Source: Cystobasidiopsis lactophilus (lineage: Eukaryota > Basidiomycota > Agaricostilbomycetes > Agaricostilbales > Chionosphaeraceae). From it: a DNA stretch of 64,000 nucleotides. The position numbers and the translations under genes are program-made. Location of the stretch: the NCBI GenBank assembly GCA_001599975.1, contig BCIO01000005.1:1550001-1614000 (forward strand), given 5' to 3'. Below, piece by piece: positions 10,995-22,867 of this stretch. Each line of letters begins with the position of its first letter. Position 1 is the first letter of the stretch. The notes below the pieces were generated by a model that was given only the letters and a program-made list of their open reading frames with translations, was not told where the DNA came from and did no database searches.

Positions 10995-11420
10995 CGTTCA
11001 CGGAAGAGAGGCGGCTGGGCGAATCGACGAGAGCGGCGACAAGATTCTTTGACGACTCGCAGGATAACTGAAATGCTCACACACACGCTTGTAACATGAG
11101 CCGTATGCGAAAACAAGGAGACTGAGAGCCAAGAAAAGGGGGAAAGTGGAACACAGGAGCGGGAGTAGTGCCACGATGAAGGGGTTGCTTAGTATTACAA
11201 CAGAAAAGGGGAAAAGACGTGCGTAGCCTTTGAAAAGGACTCCGCAAAACAACATTTGCCTTGCCTCTTCTCATTGCCTCTGGCCCGCCGTCCCTGGCTT
11301 CTGCATCCCAAAAGAAGATCGAAAGAAAATGGAGGTCTCTCTAAGGTGGTTGGACGAAAAATGGTATTACTGAAGTTGGTGGGTTGAGTTGCTGTGTGTG
11401 TGAGGGGCGGAAACTGGGCT
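10995..11420. other. Intergenic, no gene seen
   Basis: This is the promoter side of the LIM gene and the 3' side of FHL1. It holds AT-richer sequence and no frame with a recognisable product. Confidence 0.5.
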
Positions 11421-13633
11421 TCAGGAAGGCGTGGCGGCCGACGAAGGGCCGGCGACAGCTTGCTTCTTGGGTTCGGGCGTGCCAGTGGCGGAGCCCTCCG
11501 CCTTGCGCTTCTTGTTCTTCTTCATCTGAGCCTTGTACTGTGCATCAAAAGAACGTCCGTAAGAAAGTGGAACTTTCAAATGTAGAGAGCCAACGCACAT
11601 GAGCGGCCATGTACTTCTGGAGCACGGCCAAAGCTGGGACGCGGCCCAATTTGGCGATGGTGGCCAGCTCCTCCTTCTTCATCGACGCAAAGACAATGGG
11701 CGACAGGATGATCTCGCCCTCCCAATGGATGATGGGCTGGTCGGCGTGCGCCAGGCGCACCAACTCCGAGGTCGTCTCCACCGGCCCGGGGTGGACCCAA
11801 CCCGCCGGCTTCTCCCCGATGACAATCTTAACTGGTTCCTCTTCTGGAGCAGCAGCGGCAGCAGCAGCCGGGACAGCGGAAGCAGCTGGAGCGGCCGCGC
11901 CAGCATTCGACGAGCCAGCGGTTGGGGTGGGCGAAACTGCGACTGGGGGTGCAGGGGGCTCGACCTTGGCGGACTTGGAGGGCGTCGAGGACGAAGAAGG
12001 TGGGGCGGGAGGCTTGAGCTTGATGATGGTGCTGCCCGACTTCTTGGTGGTGGCGGGCTTCAGAGGTTGCTCGGCGGCGGCGGCGGCTACCTCCCGAGTG
12101 GCGGCGAGAATGGCGGCAACAGAGAGGGTGCGCGATTTGGTCGACTTGGCTTGCTCCTTGGGAGGGGGCGTGGACAGGTTTTCGCCGTCGAAGAGGTGCA
12201 GCTGAACCGGGTCCATCACCCAGAAGTTGCCCTTGCCGGGCTCGTCCTCTTCCCTGGGCACTTTGCAGAAAATGCCGTTGTTGCTGAGGGCTTGTTGAAT
12301 GGAGTTCTGTGCGCACAGATGGACCCATCAGATCGAGTCTGATGGAGGAGCCAATTTAACGCACCTGCCAAGCCAAGCCATCGGGGTTCAAAGCGTAGTA
12401 CGGGTAGGTGACGGAGATCCATTCGCAAATCGAAGCGCTGGTGAGCTTCTTGATGCCTCGAACGGGGGTGGAGCAGTCGATGGCTTGGGCGACCAGTGAC
12501 GAGTAAGGGTAGGGCGGCTTGTCCAGACTGTTGCCGCTGCCGGTGAAGTGGTACTGGTGATGAGCCACAGAAGTGGAGGCGTAAGGGTCAGAAGCAGGCT
12601 TGGGGCGGGTGGAGGTGCCGCCGCCGCCGCGAGCCTTGTTGGCCTTGGAGGTGGTGGCGGTCGCCTTCTCCTTGGTGGCGCGGCCGCGGCCATTCTTGGT
12701 GCCGGCGGCTGGGTGCACGACGGTCGTAGGAGGCTGCCAGGCATCCTCTCCACCCGCGTAGTAATCGTCGTCGAGGTGGGCGGGTCGGCGAACGGTGCGC
12801 TTGCTGCGGGGGTTGGCGACGGTGAGTTTGTGGCGGGCAACGGGCTGCTGGGCCTTGTAAGTGGCGGGAGGAGGCAAATGAAGGCCGGCGTGCTCGTCGT
12901 CGGATTCGTAATCCTCCTCCGACGAGCCGAAGATGATGGACTCCTCTTCGTCTGAAAATGACTCGGAGGAGGTCGTAGAGTTGGCGGATTCGGGCAGGAC
13001 AAAGTGGAAAATGCGCTCGGCTATCTGGATCCTCGATCTGCACTCCCATCGCGATAGGTGAGCCATCGAAAAGGGCTAGAGTTAAGGAAGCGGGACTTGC
13101 CGCTTGCCCAAGATAGCGACCTCTCCCTTGGCCCTCCAGCGGCCCTGGACGACGACGCCGTTCCTGCCCTGCACCTCGAGAGCCCAAGCGTGTTTGTTGT
13201 AGTCGTAGTAAACCCGGGCGTGCTGGCGAGAGACGGCCTTGATGGGTCCGAGGTCGACATCAACATGGATGTCGGGCGGCGCAATCTTGAGCTCCGACTG
13301 CGCGCTGGGCTGCCTGTTCATGGCCAGGGGCGACACCGCGGGCGCTGGCGTGGTCGCAGCGGCGTCCGAGGGCGAGGTGGACCGGGCGGAGGAGAGGACG
13401 GGAGCGAGCTGGGGCGACAAGTGATGCGTAGGCGGGTAGGCCAGGGGCGGCGGGCGGCGGCCGATGATGGCGGACAGCGTCCTCAAGTAGAACGTGAACG
13501 GCGGGGAGCCTTCGAACTCGAGGGCGGCGTAGGCCGAGATGGGCACAGAGCCGGCGCCCTCCTTCAGCCCATCCAAGGCGGACGATTGGGCCAAGACATC
13601 GTCGAGTTTAATGTCTTTGGCCTCATATTCCAT
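11421..13633 (-). CDS. FHL1: Fhl1-like transcription factor (FHA + forkhead)
   Basis: The protein starts MEYEAKDIKLDDVL. An N-terminal FHA domain of the Fhl1 type follows: FYLRTLSAIIGRR, a disordered insert, VDLGPIKAVSRQHARVYYDY, LEVQGRNGVVVQG, and after an intron SRIQIAERIFHFVLP. Then come acidic and basic linkers and a forkhead domain, LDKPPYPYSSLVAQAI to EDEPGKGNFWVMDP, split by an intron after GLAWQ. The C-terminus has Ala/Pro-rich sequence, a helical conserved block (LSPIVFASMKKEELATIAKL) and a basic end. In yeasts Fhl1 controls ribosomal-protein genes through Ifh1, which binds the FHA. The recognition helix reads NSIQQALSNN instead of the common NSIRHNLSLN. The last exon begins YKAQMKKNKKRK. 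Confidence 0.9.
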
Positions 13634-14112
13634 AAACCGTAGGAGTGGTGTCAGCACTGGGCGCGAGGGTTGCGGCTGTTTCCTGGGGGAATAAGCCGGC
13701 TTTCGTGTGAACGTTGTTGTCGAGGGAAGGAAGCTTGAAAACTCTAGCCGGTGGATGGGGCAGCGCTTGTCGTCACTCTCGGTACGTATTACAGCTCATT
13801 GTTGTTGCTCAAATCGTTGCTCAACGCAAAACAGCGGCTCATTTCATCAGGCAGAAGGCAGCTTTTCCAGTTTGAATGCTCCAAGGCAGTCCGGACGAAC
13901 ACAACACGTTTGGGGGACCTTCATCGCTTGCAGAACACCGCTCATTGACCAATCCAGAACAACAAAGCCGAGAAAATGGTGTGGATATGCAGAGGAGTCG
14001 ACCGGCAGCAACAGCCAAGAGTGGAAAGTGAGAGAAGGGTTTCGCCATGAAGCCATTTATCTGCACTCTCATTAGAACCTTGATTCAATACCAGGACGAG
14101 AGGGGCGGCACC
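13634..14112. other. Intergenic, no gene seen
   Basis: About 480 bases upstream of FHL1 and downstream of the repeat protein. Short open frames occur on both strands, with no recognisable product. Confidence 0.5.
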
Positions 14113-15031
14113 TTACTTGGAAGGGAGGAAGTAGTCGTCATTGGTCGAAGTTCGGTAGCTGGTCACCTTGGACAGGTCGACAGAGCGGTCCGAGCCGCGC
14201 GAAGTGACTTTCTCCAAAGTGGGGTGGTTCGGGGCCTCTTCGCGCTTGTGCTTCTCAATGAAGAAGTCCTCGTTGTTGCTGGTCCTGTAGGTGGTGATGT
14301 GGCTGCGGTCTGCAAAAGGTCCCCACGAAAGTTTAGCTAGGTGGGTGGCGGAGATGACGGCAGCCCGCGAGCTCCCTCACCTGGCAGCTCCTGGTCGACA
14401 GCTTGGACCTTCACCTTCTGGCCGCCCATGACAACAGTCCCAGAGGCAGTAGGCTGTCCGTCCAAAAAGAAATCCTCCGAATGCGAGGTGCGGTAGGCTG
14501 CTCGGTGCAAACAACTTGAACGCTTGGCATGCTGGGCTCTCGGGAGGGCTTACAGGTGATGTGGGAGCGGTCTGAAAGTTGAAATAGTATAAGCAAACAA
14601 CCGAATTGGTCATCGTAAAGGCGCCTACCAGGCTCCTCCAGTTGCTTCTTGACGGCAGCCTTCAAATGCTCTTGGGACATGAACATGTCCTGCTTGCGGG
14701 TCTAAACGGCAGCCAAGCAATCAAGATATTACACTTACTTCGTCGCTGGTCTGGCGTTGAGTGGCAGCGCCTTGGTGGGAAGCTAAGAAGAGACCGAAAC
14801 GAGGGGCGTGAGAGGACTGCCTTCTTATCTTGGCAGATTTCTTGGAAGCTTGACGTACCTGGCTCCGGTGCAAAACCGGATGAGCCTTCAACGAAGATGT
14901 CTTCATTGGTCGATCTGTTCTCGTTGGGAACACCTGAATGCCCAAAGCATTGAATTGAGGATCAAGCCGGACCTCGGACTCGACAGCTCCGGGAGGCTTA
15001 TTTTACGCACCTGGGTGGTATTTGGGTGCGT
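14113..15031 (-). CDS. Short-repeat protein with YRTSxxEDFF-type units
   Basis: Five or more small minus-strand exons join in frame and end at TAA 14113. The protein is built of a repeated short unit: NRSTNEDIFVEG, RQTSDETRKQDMFMS, DRSHITSYRTSHSEDFFLDG, DRSHITTYRTSNNEDFFIEK and VTSYRTSTNDDYFLPSK. Consensus is roughly [YNR]RTSxx[ED][ED]FF plus a hydrophobic residue, and the last two full units are preceded by DRSHIT. Spacers are polar, and one contains SQEHLKAAVKKQLEEP. I do not recognise the family. The N-terminus is not resolved: exons up to 15031 (AVADAPKYHPG) are supported, but no clear ATG connects in phase. The neighbour HyuB gene starts on the other strand at 15221, so the two share an upstream region. 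Confidence 0.6.
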
Positions 15032-15220
15032 CAGCCACTGCAGCTATGTTTCAGCATCCAATGACTATCTAAGAATCTTCCAAACAACTCACTTTCGTCC
15101 TCGTTGTTGAAGGGACAAAGTCGTCACCCAAACTTCCGCCCGCCCGCCAAAGCTTGGCTTACGTAATCCAGAGCTCTCCCCTCGTCGAAGTCGAAGTGGG
15201 AGTTAACGTCCACAGATAAA

Positions 15221-17600
15221 ATGGTCAAGAAGGAAGCTGACGCAGTGCTGCTGTCCATCTTCGCGAATCGATTTGTGCGTTGTCTGCTGTGGAGCTGAAG
15301 GTGCAAGACCTAAAGCGCATGATTAACAGATGTCGGTCGCGGAGAGCATGGGCAACGCTCTAAGGCAGTCCTCCATCAGCACCAACATCAAGGAAAGATT
15401 GGATTTCAGCTGTGCCATCTTCGCGCCTAACGGAGGCAAGGCTTTTCCACCTCCGCGTTGCTTGATGCGCTGTCTCAAATGAGTCGGAGCAGACCTAATT
15501 GCTAATGCGCCTCATTTGCCGGTCCATCTGGGGTCTATGTCTTTTGCTGTCCGTTTCCAGCAAGACTTTCTCAAAGGCGACATCCAAGAGGGCGATGTGA
15601 TCAGTCCGTTCTCTGTTCACCCTTTGAAGGCTCCCTCTCAGTTCATCCAACAGTGACCAATCACCCTGTTGCTGGTGGCTCCCACTTACCTGATATTAGT
15701 GAGATTTGGGCTGGAACGAGGAGAAGGGCGCGACTAAATAGAGTGGCCAGCGTTAATCACGCCGGTGCACGACAATGGCAAGATCGTCTTCTTCACGGCC
15801 AGTCGAGGCCACCATGCCGGTCTGTGGAACCACTGTCTTGGCTCCTTTACAACACTCACCGATCGGAGCAGACATTGGAGGGATTCTGCCTGGGAGCATG
15901 CCACCGACTTCCAAAACTCTCTTCGAAGAGGGCGCCCAAGTCAAATCCTTCAAGATTGTCAGCAAGGGCAAATACGACCGCGAGAACCTGCTCAAGCACT
16001 TGATCGACGAGCCAGCCAAGTACCCTGGCTGCTCTGGCACCCGCTGCTTGTCCGACGTTGAATCGGATCTCAGGGCTCAGATCGCTGCCAACCACAAGGG
16101 CGTCCAGCTGATCGGCAAGCTCATCTCCGAGTACTCCCTGGAGACGGTGCAGGACTACATGCTGCACATCCGAGACAATGCAGAGGCGGCGGTCCGAGAC
16201 CTGTTGCGCCACGTTGCCAAAGAACGGGGCACCGAGCTGTCCTCCATCGACTATCTGGACGACGGCACGCCGATCCAGCTCAAAGTTACGATCAATGAAA
16301 AGGAGGGTTCTGCGGTGTTCGACTTCAGCGGGACCGGTCCGGAGATCATTGGCAATTTGAACTGCCCGCTCTCGGTCACGTACTCGGCCATCATCTACTG
16401 CCTGAGGAGTATGGTCGACGAAGATGTAAGTTCACTCGCAAGTATCAAGCAGGCCGCATCTGATCCTGTGGCGCCTGTCAGATTCCACTAAACCAAGGCT
16501 GCCTGATTCCAATAGAAGTCAAGGTACCACAAGGGAGCCTTCTAGATCCGTGAGTCTCTTTTTTGAACTTGATTGTATGTCATTAACATCTGGCATCTAG
16601 ATCCCCTACCGCCGCAGTTGTTGGCGGCAACGTTTGCACATCCCAGCGAGTGACCGATACGGTCCTCAAGGCATTTCACGCTGCAGCAGACAGTCAAGGA
16701 GATTGCAATGTGCGTCTCCACTTACTTTACCGTGGGTCGCGCTTATGTCCTCTCCAGAATCTCACGTTTGGGGCGGGTGGCAAAGACAAGGACGGCAATC
16801 ACGTCGAAGGCTGGGGCTTGTGAGTAGGCTCCTTCCGCTGTGCTTTTCTTGTCTCATTCTCCACCAGCTACGAGACGATTTGTGGCGGTTCGGGAGCAGG
16901 CCCGCACTGGGAAGGCACGAGTGGCGTTCACACGCACATGAGTGCGTCGAGTTTCTTGCCTAGCTTTGGGACTGAGCTCACATCGAGACCAGCGAACACC
17001 CGAATCACTGATCCTGAAATCATGGAGAGGCGCTACCCCATCATCTTGCGAGAGTTCTCTTTGAGAAAGGGTGCGTGAAGTCATTGCGCATGCTCCTGAG
17101 CTTCCAAGCTTATGGCAAAAACAGACTCGGCTGGCAAAGGAATGCACAACGGAGGTGAAGGCGTGATTCGAGACATAGAGTTCCTTGAGCAGATCCAGTG
17201 CTCCATCCTTTCCGGTAGGTCGTTCAAATTGGGTTGACTGGAAGCACAGCTCAATCCCGACCCTTCAGAGCGGCGGGTGCACCAACCGAAAGGTCTGGAA
17301 GGCGGTGGCAACGGTGCCTGTGGCCAGAACCTGTGGATCAAGCAGGCAAGGGATGCAGACGGTGACCTTCCAGCTGACCGTAAGAACAAGGAGAACGTTC
17401 AACCTCGCGTTATCAACCTCGGCGGGAAACAAACGGTCATCATGGGCGCGGGCGATCGGATAGTAATCAAAACGCCCGGAGGCGGCGGCTGGGGCAAGGA
17501 AGGCGATGGCAAGAAGCTCAAAGAGAAGGAACACAAGCACCACAAGGGGTCAGCAAGAGGCAGCCATCACGATCGTCAATCATTAGCAGAAGGAGTCTAA
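15221..17600 (+). CDS. Free-standing hydantoinase B / 5-oxoprolinase C-terminal-type enzyme
   Basis: Many exons from ATG 15221 ([18 protein letters not shown]) to TAA 17600 give roughly 600 residues of HyuB sequence. Visible blocks are [105 protein letters not shown] and, at the end, [16 protein letters not shown]. Fungal 5-oxoprolinase is normally one chain of about 1,270 residues with a HyuA ATPase half first; here the gene begins at the HyuB boundary and no HyuA half lies upstream. The likely role is amide-ring hydrolysis with a partner made elsewhere, or a new substrate. One intron (15436-15492) starts with GC. The tail is Lys/His-rich. Confidence 0.85.
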
Positions 17601-17619
17601 TTTACATGTAATGGCGAAT

Positions 17620-20600
17620 CTAAGACAATGAAACGGGTTGTATGAGCGTGCCAGCCTTGATGAGGACCTCTGGCCGATTTAGCGAGCGAGAGACCGATTC
17701 GGTGACAAATTCGGGCCCGAGAGGCTGCCTCAACGCTTGTTCGTGCTGGGCAGCTGAAGTGTAAGGGAAGGGCAAGTCCTTGACGAGGTACTTGGTGGCT
17801 TTCTTGTCCCTCTTCTCGTTGATGATGACATGGGCCAGACCAGCATCCTTGCGCTGTGAAGCCTCGAGACCGGGCGTCTGCTTGATGAACTTCTTCTTGG
17901 GTTTGCGGGCGCCCTTGCCACCCCACGCGCCCCAGCCAGGGATGGTGGTGTCGATTTCTTGAGGTGCATCCGCGTCGATCGCCATTCGCTTCTCGTCCTC
18001 GAAATCCTGCTCGAGCAAAATGAACTCGGCCTTCGCATCATGCAGAAGAGATCAAGCCTACAGCTACCACGTTGTCGTTCGCGAAAGCCTTGGAGACCAA
18101 ATCTCGCTGCTTGAACGCCACCCGATTGCTCTGTAGCGGCTCATCGGCGTCGTCCGACTCTTCAGAAAAACCGGCGGTGGCGGTCGTTGCGTTCGCTTCT
18201 TTCTGCTTCTTCTTAGCCTTCTTAGAAGTAGTGCGTTGGGCCAGTTGGCCAATCAGCGTAGCCGGGTTAATGAGGACTTCGGCTTCTTCTCGAGCGGCCT
18301 GGCGTCCAGCTGCCGACTTCTTGAGCTCTTTGGCGGCCTTGATGGCCACCTTCTCGGACCCAGACGCCTTGCCGGTCACATTGGCTTGCTTCTTGCTGAC
18401 TTTGGTGCTGCCTGTGGCCGTGAGCCACGGGTTCGCCGCTTCCACCACTTCAGGTTGTGCAGATGTCACGTCCACTGGGGCTGCCATTTTGGACTTGTGC
18501 TCCTTCCTTTGTGTTGGTCGTTCAGTCGATTGATCGTCTTCAATTAAAGCCAGCTGTCCAACAGTTGCTTAGTATGACCCCAGAGACGTCCATGCTCGAA
18601 ACTCACCTCCGCCCTCGGCGCAAAAACCATTCTGCCCTGAACCTTTGGGACACCGTCTGCTTCCTCGTCCTCCGACTCTGCTGCTTCGCCATCCAGCTCG
18701 GCTTTGAATTGCCTGGCCAAGTCCTCGGCCTCTGCATCTTGTCTTGCGAAGGCCTCCTGCATGAACTTCATGCCCATCAATCCACTGGGCTTCACGGCGG
18801 CCTTGCTCGCCTCTTTGGCCTCAAAAGAAGCCAGCTCGTCGAAAGCAGACTGGCGGATCTCGTCTTCGTCCATGTCGTCAGAGTCTTCATCCTGCGAGAG
18901 GTCGCTGTCTCCTTCGCCGGTAATCTTGCGTCGAAGCTGCTCTTCTCTTGAAGCTCGGGCTGCTTCGTTCCGTTTCGCATCTTCGTGATCGAGACCTTGT
19001 AGAAGGCGCGTCTCTTTAGACCAGCGGCCGCCGTGCGCTCCGGTTGAATGCTTCAAGGTTGCCCGCTCGCGAGCTCGCTGAGTTTCCAGCTGTAGCCGGC
19101 GCTGCTCCATGCGATCGCCACCATCAATCTCATCCAAAGCCTGCAGCTCTTCCTCCGTCAAAACCGGTGCGCCGTCGGCCGCGTCTTGCGCCTGCCTGGT
19201 TTTGCGCGCGATTCTGCGGTAGGCCTTGGACTTGATCTTGGAGACGCGCTTAGCCTTGCGCTCAGCGCGAAACATCAACTCGCGCTGCTGGCGGACAAGA
19301 GCCGTGCGAGACTGAATTTCGGCAGGCGAAAGGTTGGCAGAGGCGAGAGCAGCGGCTTCTGCTTCTTGTTGGGCAGTCTCCGACTCAAGATGGGCCGTCT
19401 TGAGGAGAGAAGTGAGCTGCTTTTCGAGGGAAGACCGAGCCTGCAGAAGAAATGTTAGGTCCAAAGCCACTTACAGGAATTGACAGAGCGGCAAACCTTG
19501 AAAGTAGAACCAAGCTCGGCTGCAGAAGCCTCGTGGGTCTTGTCAGGCGCATTGAGCGGCAGCTGGATCCGGTGGGTTCCAAACGTCGACTCTTTGCTGC
19601 CGATGCCTTTCACTGCACGGGGCACCAAGTTAAATTCGCATCGACTGAGGCGCAAGAAAGGCCATTTACTCTGAGAGACAGTGTCGTTCCATTTGTCGAC
19701 TTCGGTATTGAGCTTCTCGCGGGCGGCGCCTCGGTTCAGCTTGGCCTGGCTTCGGCTGTCCAAGGGAGCGGGCAAGGCGCCAGTGCCTTTCGTCGCAGCT
19801 TGCAGCTCCTTGACAGCCTTCTTCAAGGATGCTGACTGCTGGGCAGGTGATAAAGCGGCGAGCATGTCTTCAATTCGGAGTTTGCCTGTGGATAAGAAGT
19901 GCGAGTCAGCGAACGACAAGGGTGGGACCAACATGGTTCGGTTCACCTCTGCCGACTGACGAGAACTCATTTTCTGGCGGAGGCTCGACCAAATCAACAA
20001 TCTTTCGCCTTTTGGCGGAGGCACCGGTCCCAGGGGCGTCCTTGCGTTTCTTCGACAACCCGCTGACGAACGCATCCAACTTGTCCAAAGCTTCTTCATC
20101 GTCTTCGTCCGAGAACTCGGGCATGCTATCGTCATCATCTTCCTCCTCTTCTTCAGCTGACCCTTCGGAGTTCGAAGGCGGGGTTCGTTTCGAGGTAGAT
20201 GGGCCAGCGTCGAGCATGGTGGACAAATCCACTTCGCCGTCCTCTTCTACCTCTGAGTCCTCGTTGAGGTCAATATCCACATCCATAGGGGCCTTCTTGA
20301 GAGCCTGAAAGAGTCGTATTGGTTAGAACCGGCGCCAATCTCAAAAGGCCTCCGCATAAAAACTTTTTTTCACCTTTGCTCGAGGCTGTCGCAGGCAATC
20401 GTCAGCATCGCCTTGAGAGTTGGGCTGGCAATGCACGATTGAAGCTTACTTTGACAACTTCGTCCTCTCCGTCGGTGTCCACATTGTCAGAGTCGAGCTC
20501 TTCATCGTCCTCGTCCGCCACGGTGCCGCTCAACATGCGATCCAGCAGCTCATTCTGAGCGCCCTCGTGGTCTCCGATCTCCTCTTCTTCATCTGATGAA

Positions 20601-20639
20601 GGTGGTCTGAACACTTTCGCCTGCTTTCGTCGACCCATG
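17620..20639 (-). CDS. UTP14: U3 snoRNP / small-subunit processome protein Utp14
   Basis: The start is MGRRKQAKVFRPPSSDEEEE at 20639. Acidic and Ser-rich N-terminal tracts are followed by Utp14 blocks: RIEDMLAALSPAQQSASLKK, NRGAAREKLNTEVDKW, QRELMFRAERKAKRVSKIKS, SRTLLKHSTGAH-type and SKETRLLQG sequences. The typical C-terminal blocks are GWGAWGGKGARKPKKKFIKQ, VIINEKRDKKATKYLVKDLP and PFPYTSAAQHEQALRQPLGP. Utp14 activates the helicase Dhr1 during 18S rRNA maturation. At least six introns are present. The stop at 17620 lies only 19 bases from the stop of the convergent HyuB gene. Confidence 0.93.
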
Positions 20640-20921
20640 ATTTTCACGAGCTGGCCGCACTCAGAAGAGAAATGCACTCTCGTCCGGGTTCGGCCAGCCT
20701 CAATCCGCCCACAGCTGGTCAGCGAGCTCAGGCTCCCTAGAAGACTTGCACTGTTCGCCCAGGACCCCAAAAGCCAGTCCTCGAAACCGTATTTGAGGCA
20801 TCCTCCGCCATCAAAGAGCTTTGAAGCCCCTCTCACCGGTTGCTCTTCGCGCCCTCTTGCCAGCCTCTTCTGCAGCTCCATCAATCCCAGCAGAGTTATA
20901 TAGACTCTGCCAGCGAGCCAG

Positions 20922-22325
20922 ATGCCTTCCAACCAGATGTTCGAGCAGGGAGAAGCGCGAGATTTGTCCAAGTTTCTCCCCATCGAGCTCTGGGCAGAGG
21001 TCTTCGGCTACGTGGAACAAGCCGATCGCTCGTCCATGTATGCCATCTCCTTGGTCAACAAGACCTTCAATGAGCTTGCCAAGGTCTTGATCTGGCGCAC
21101 GGTCAATTTGTGAGTTTCTGCACCTCCTCTCGGCCCAGCGCCTCCTCTCGGCCAAAGTTGAACTCAGCTCACTTTGGCCTAGCACCATCTGGTGGAAGGA
21201 TATGAGGAAATGGGGAGACAGCTACCGATGCCGCAAAGTATCATCGCTCCACTTGCTTTTCGCATCGACATGTTCTCATTCGAGATTACTTCTCCAGGGC
21301 CAGTGGACGAAGAGTCAGCTTTACGAGTAGCTGCTGTGGCTTTCTCGTACTCATTGAGCTTCCTTGCAGAGGACAGGAAGACATGGGTTCAAGTGACGGG
21401 GCAGCAGCTCCGCATGCTGATGCTTTTGGACCAGGTGACCGCTTCGCCCGAGCTTCTGTCCACTACTCGCAAAATCCAGATCCAATTCACCCATGGCGAG
21501 GGCACCGACCTTCTCTCCGCCAAAGTCATTCAGCTACGATCGGCCATCGAAGCATCAAGATGTCTCGAAATCCTCGAGGTCAACTTTGGCACCGGTCTCG
21601 ATTCCTTCCGAATGGCCCCAGACAGTCTCTTTGCCGCGCCCACAATCTCCATCGCTGCATCGCTGCAGTCCTGCAGGATTGGTGGGCTGACCCCAGAAGA
21701 CGCCAAAGCCATTCTCGCTGCCTGCCCGCCTAGCCTGACCGAACTCGGCCTGGCGAGAATCCGTTTGCTTGAAAACTTTTCCGACTGGTGGCCGAAGCAC
21801 ATCACTCCTTCGAAGCTCGAACTTGTCTCCTACGGCGTCACCAATAAAACTTTCCTCGCTGCTCTGGCAGTTCATGTTGGCCCCCAGCTTGTCAGCCTTT
21901 CCACCAATCAGATGGACTTGATCTCTGCAGCCCGCTTCGAACGCCTTCGTAATCTCCACATGAAAGAATTCTATCGTGGGGCGGATCAAATCTACCTGGG
22001 CAACATCAACCTGTCGCAAATTTGCCCGTCCCTAGAGGAACTGCGCCTGGACATCAATCTCAATTCGGCGATTTGCACCTCCATCTCGGAACTTCCGATA
22101 CGTCGCCTCCACTGGCACCACCAAAATGGCTACAATGGTTCACCGAACCAAGTTTACGTGACTCTTCATTCGTTCCTCGTGTCGCCTAACTTCTGCACTT
22201 CTTTGCGATACATCGAGCTCACTGTGAACGACCACCTCAGTCGCGCCCCGCCAGTACCAGCCGACAAACTGGACTGCGAAAACGCTTGCATCGCCCGTCA
22301 GATCGATTTCTCTTTCGACCCTTGA
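20922..22325 (+). CDS. F-box protein with leucine-rich C-terminal region
   Basis: Two exons, with an intron from about 21112 to 21183. An F-box is visible near residues 17-62: FLPIELWAEVFGYVEQADRS, then YAISLVNKTFNELAKVLIWR. Behind it are about 370 residues with leucine-rich spacing, such as CPPSLTELGLARIRLL, RLRNLHMKEFY and CPSLEELRLDINL, suggesting a degenerate LRR solenoid that binds the substrate of an SCF ubiquitin ligase. The start at 20922 lies 282 bp from the divergent UTP14 start. The target is unknown. Confidence 0.82.
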
Positions 22326-22867
22326 CTCTTCCACCGCTGCGCGAACTCATTCTACCCTGCAGCCCTGTCATACCGACGTTCTTTTCGTGCTTTATTTTCT
22401 TCAGAGGTGCTTCAAGGGAAGTGGTGCGGTTGGTCGCCACCTGGATCACTGATGGGGGCGGCGAACGGTGAGATGGATATACTTCGACCCTTTGTGGCAA
22501 AAGTTGTTGACGGGGACGATGGGTTCTGGCGTCTTTTGCCCAGGTGGAGAGCAAGGTGGTGGTGGATCCCGGCGATGGAGGCAGGTGGGGATGCAGGTTT
22601 GGCGAGGCTATCGGACTATTGTAGGCTGTAGCACCACGTCGAGACGTCTCCTCTGGAATCGCGGACTTCATTGCTTCGCCTACTTCCAATACGTGCCTGC
22701 AGACCACCTTTACTCTTGACTCCAAAAGCGCGTTCGGTAGGCGGTCTCGAGCGCGCAAGGTGGCTCTTTTGCTGACCGCCAAAGAAGTGCTGTCTACTTT
22801 CTGTCTGCCTCATTTTGTCGCGTAGATCGACGAAGATAGACAGTTGGACCTACTGCCAGCTTTAGAC
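22326..22867. other. Intergenic, no gene seen
   Basis: About 540 bases between the F-box gene and the EVE gene. Open frames occur on both strands, but their translations are low-complexity and unlike any family. Probably 3' UTR plus promoter. Confidence 0.45.

Noticed and set aside
15184-15261. Possible start of the repeat protein at [14 protein letters not shown] on the minus strand
   Set aside because: This stretch is antisense to exon 1 of the HyuB gene ([13 protein letters not shown]) and does not connect in phase with the repeat exons.
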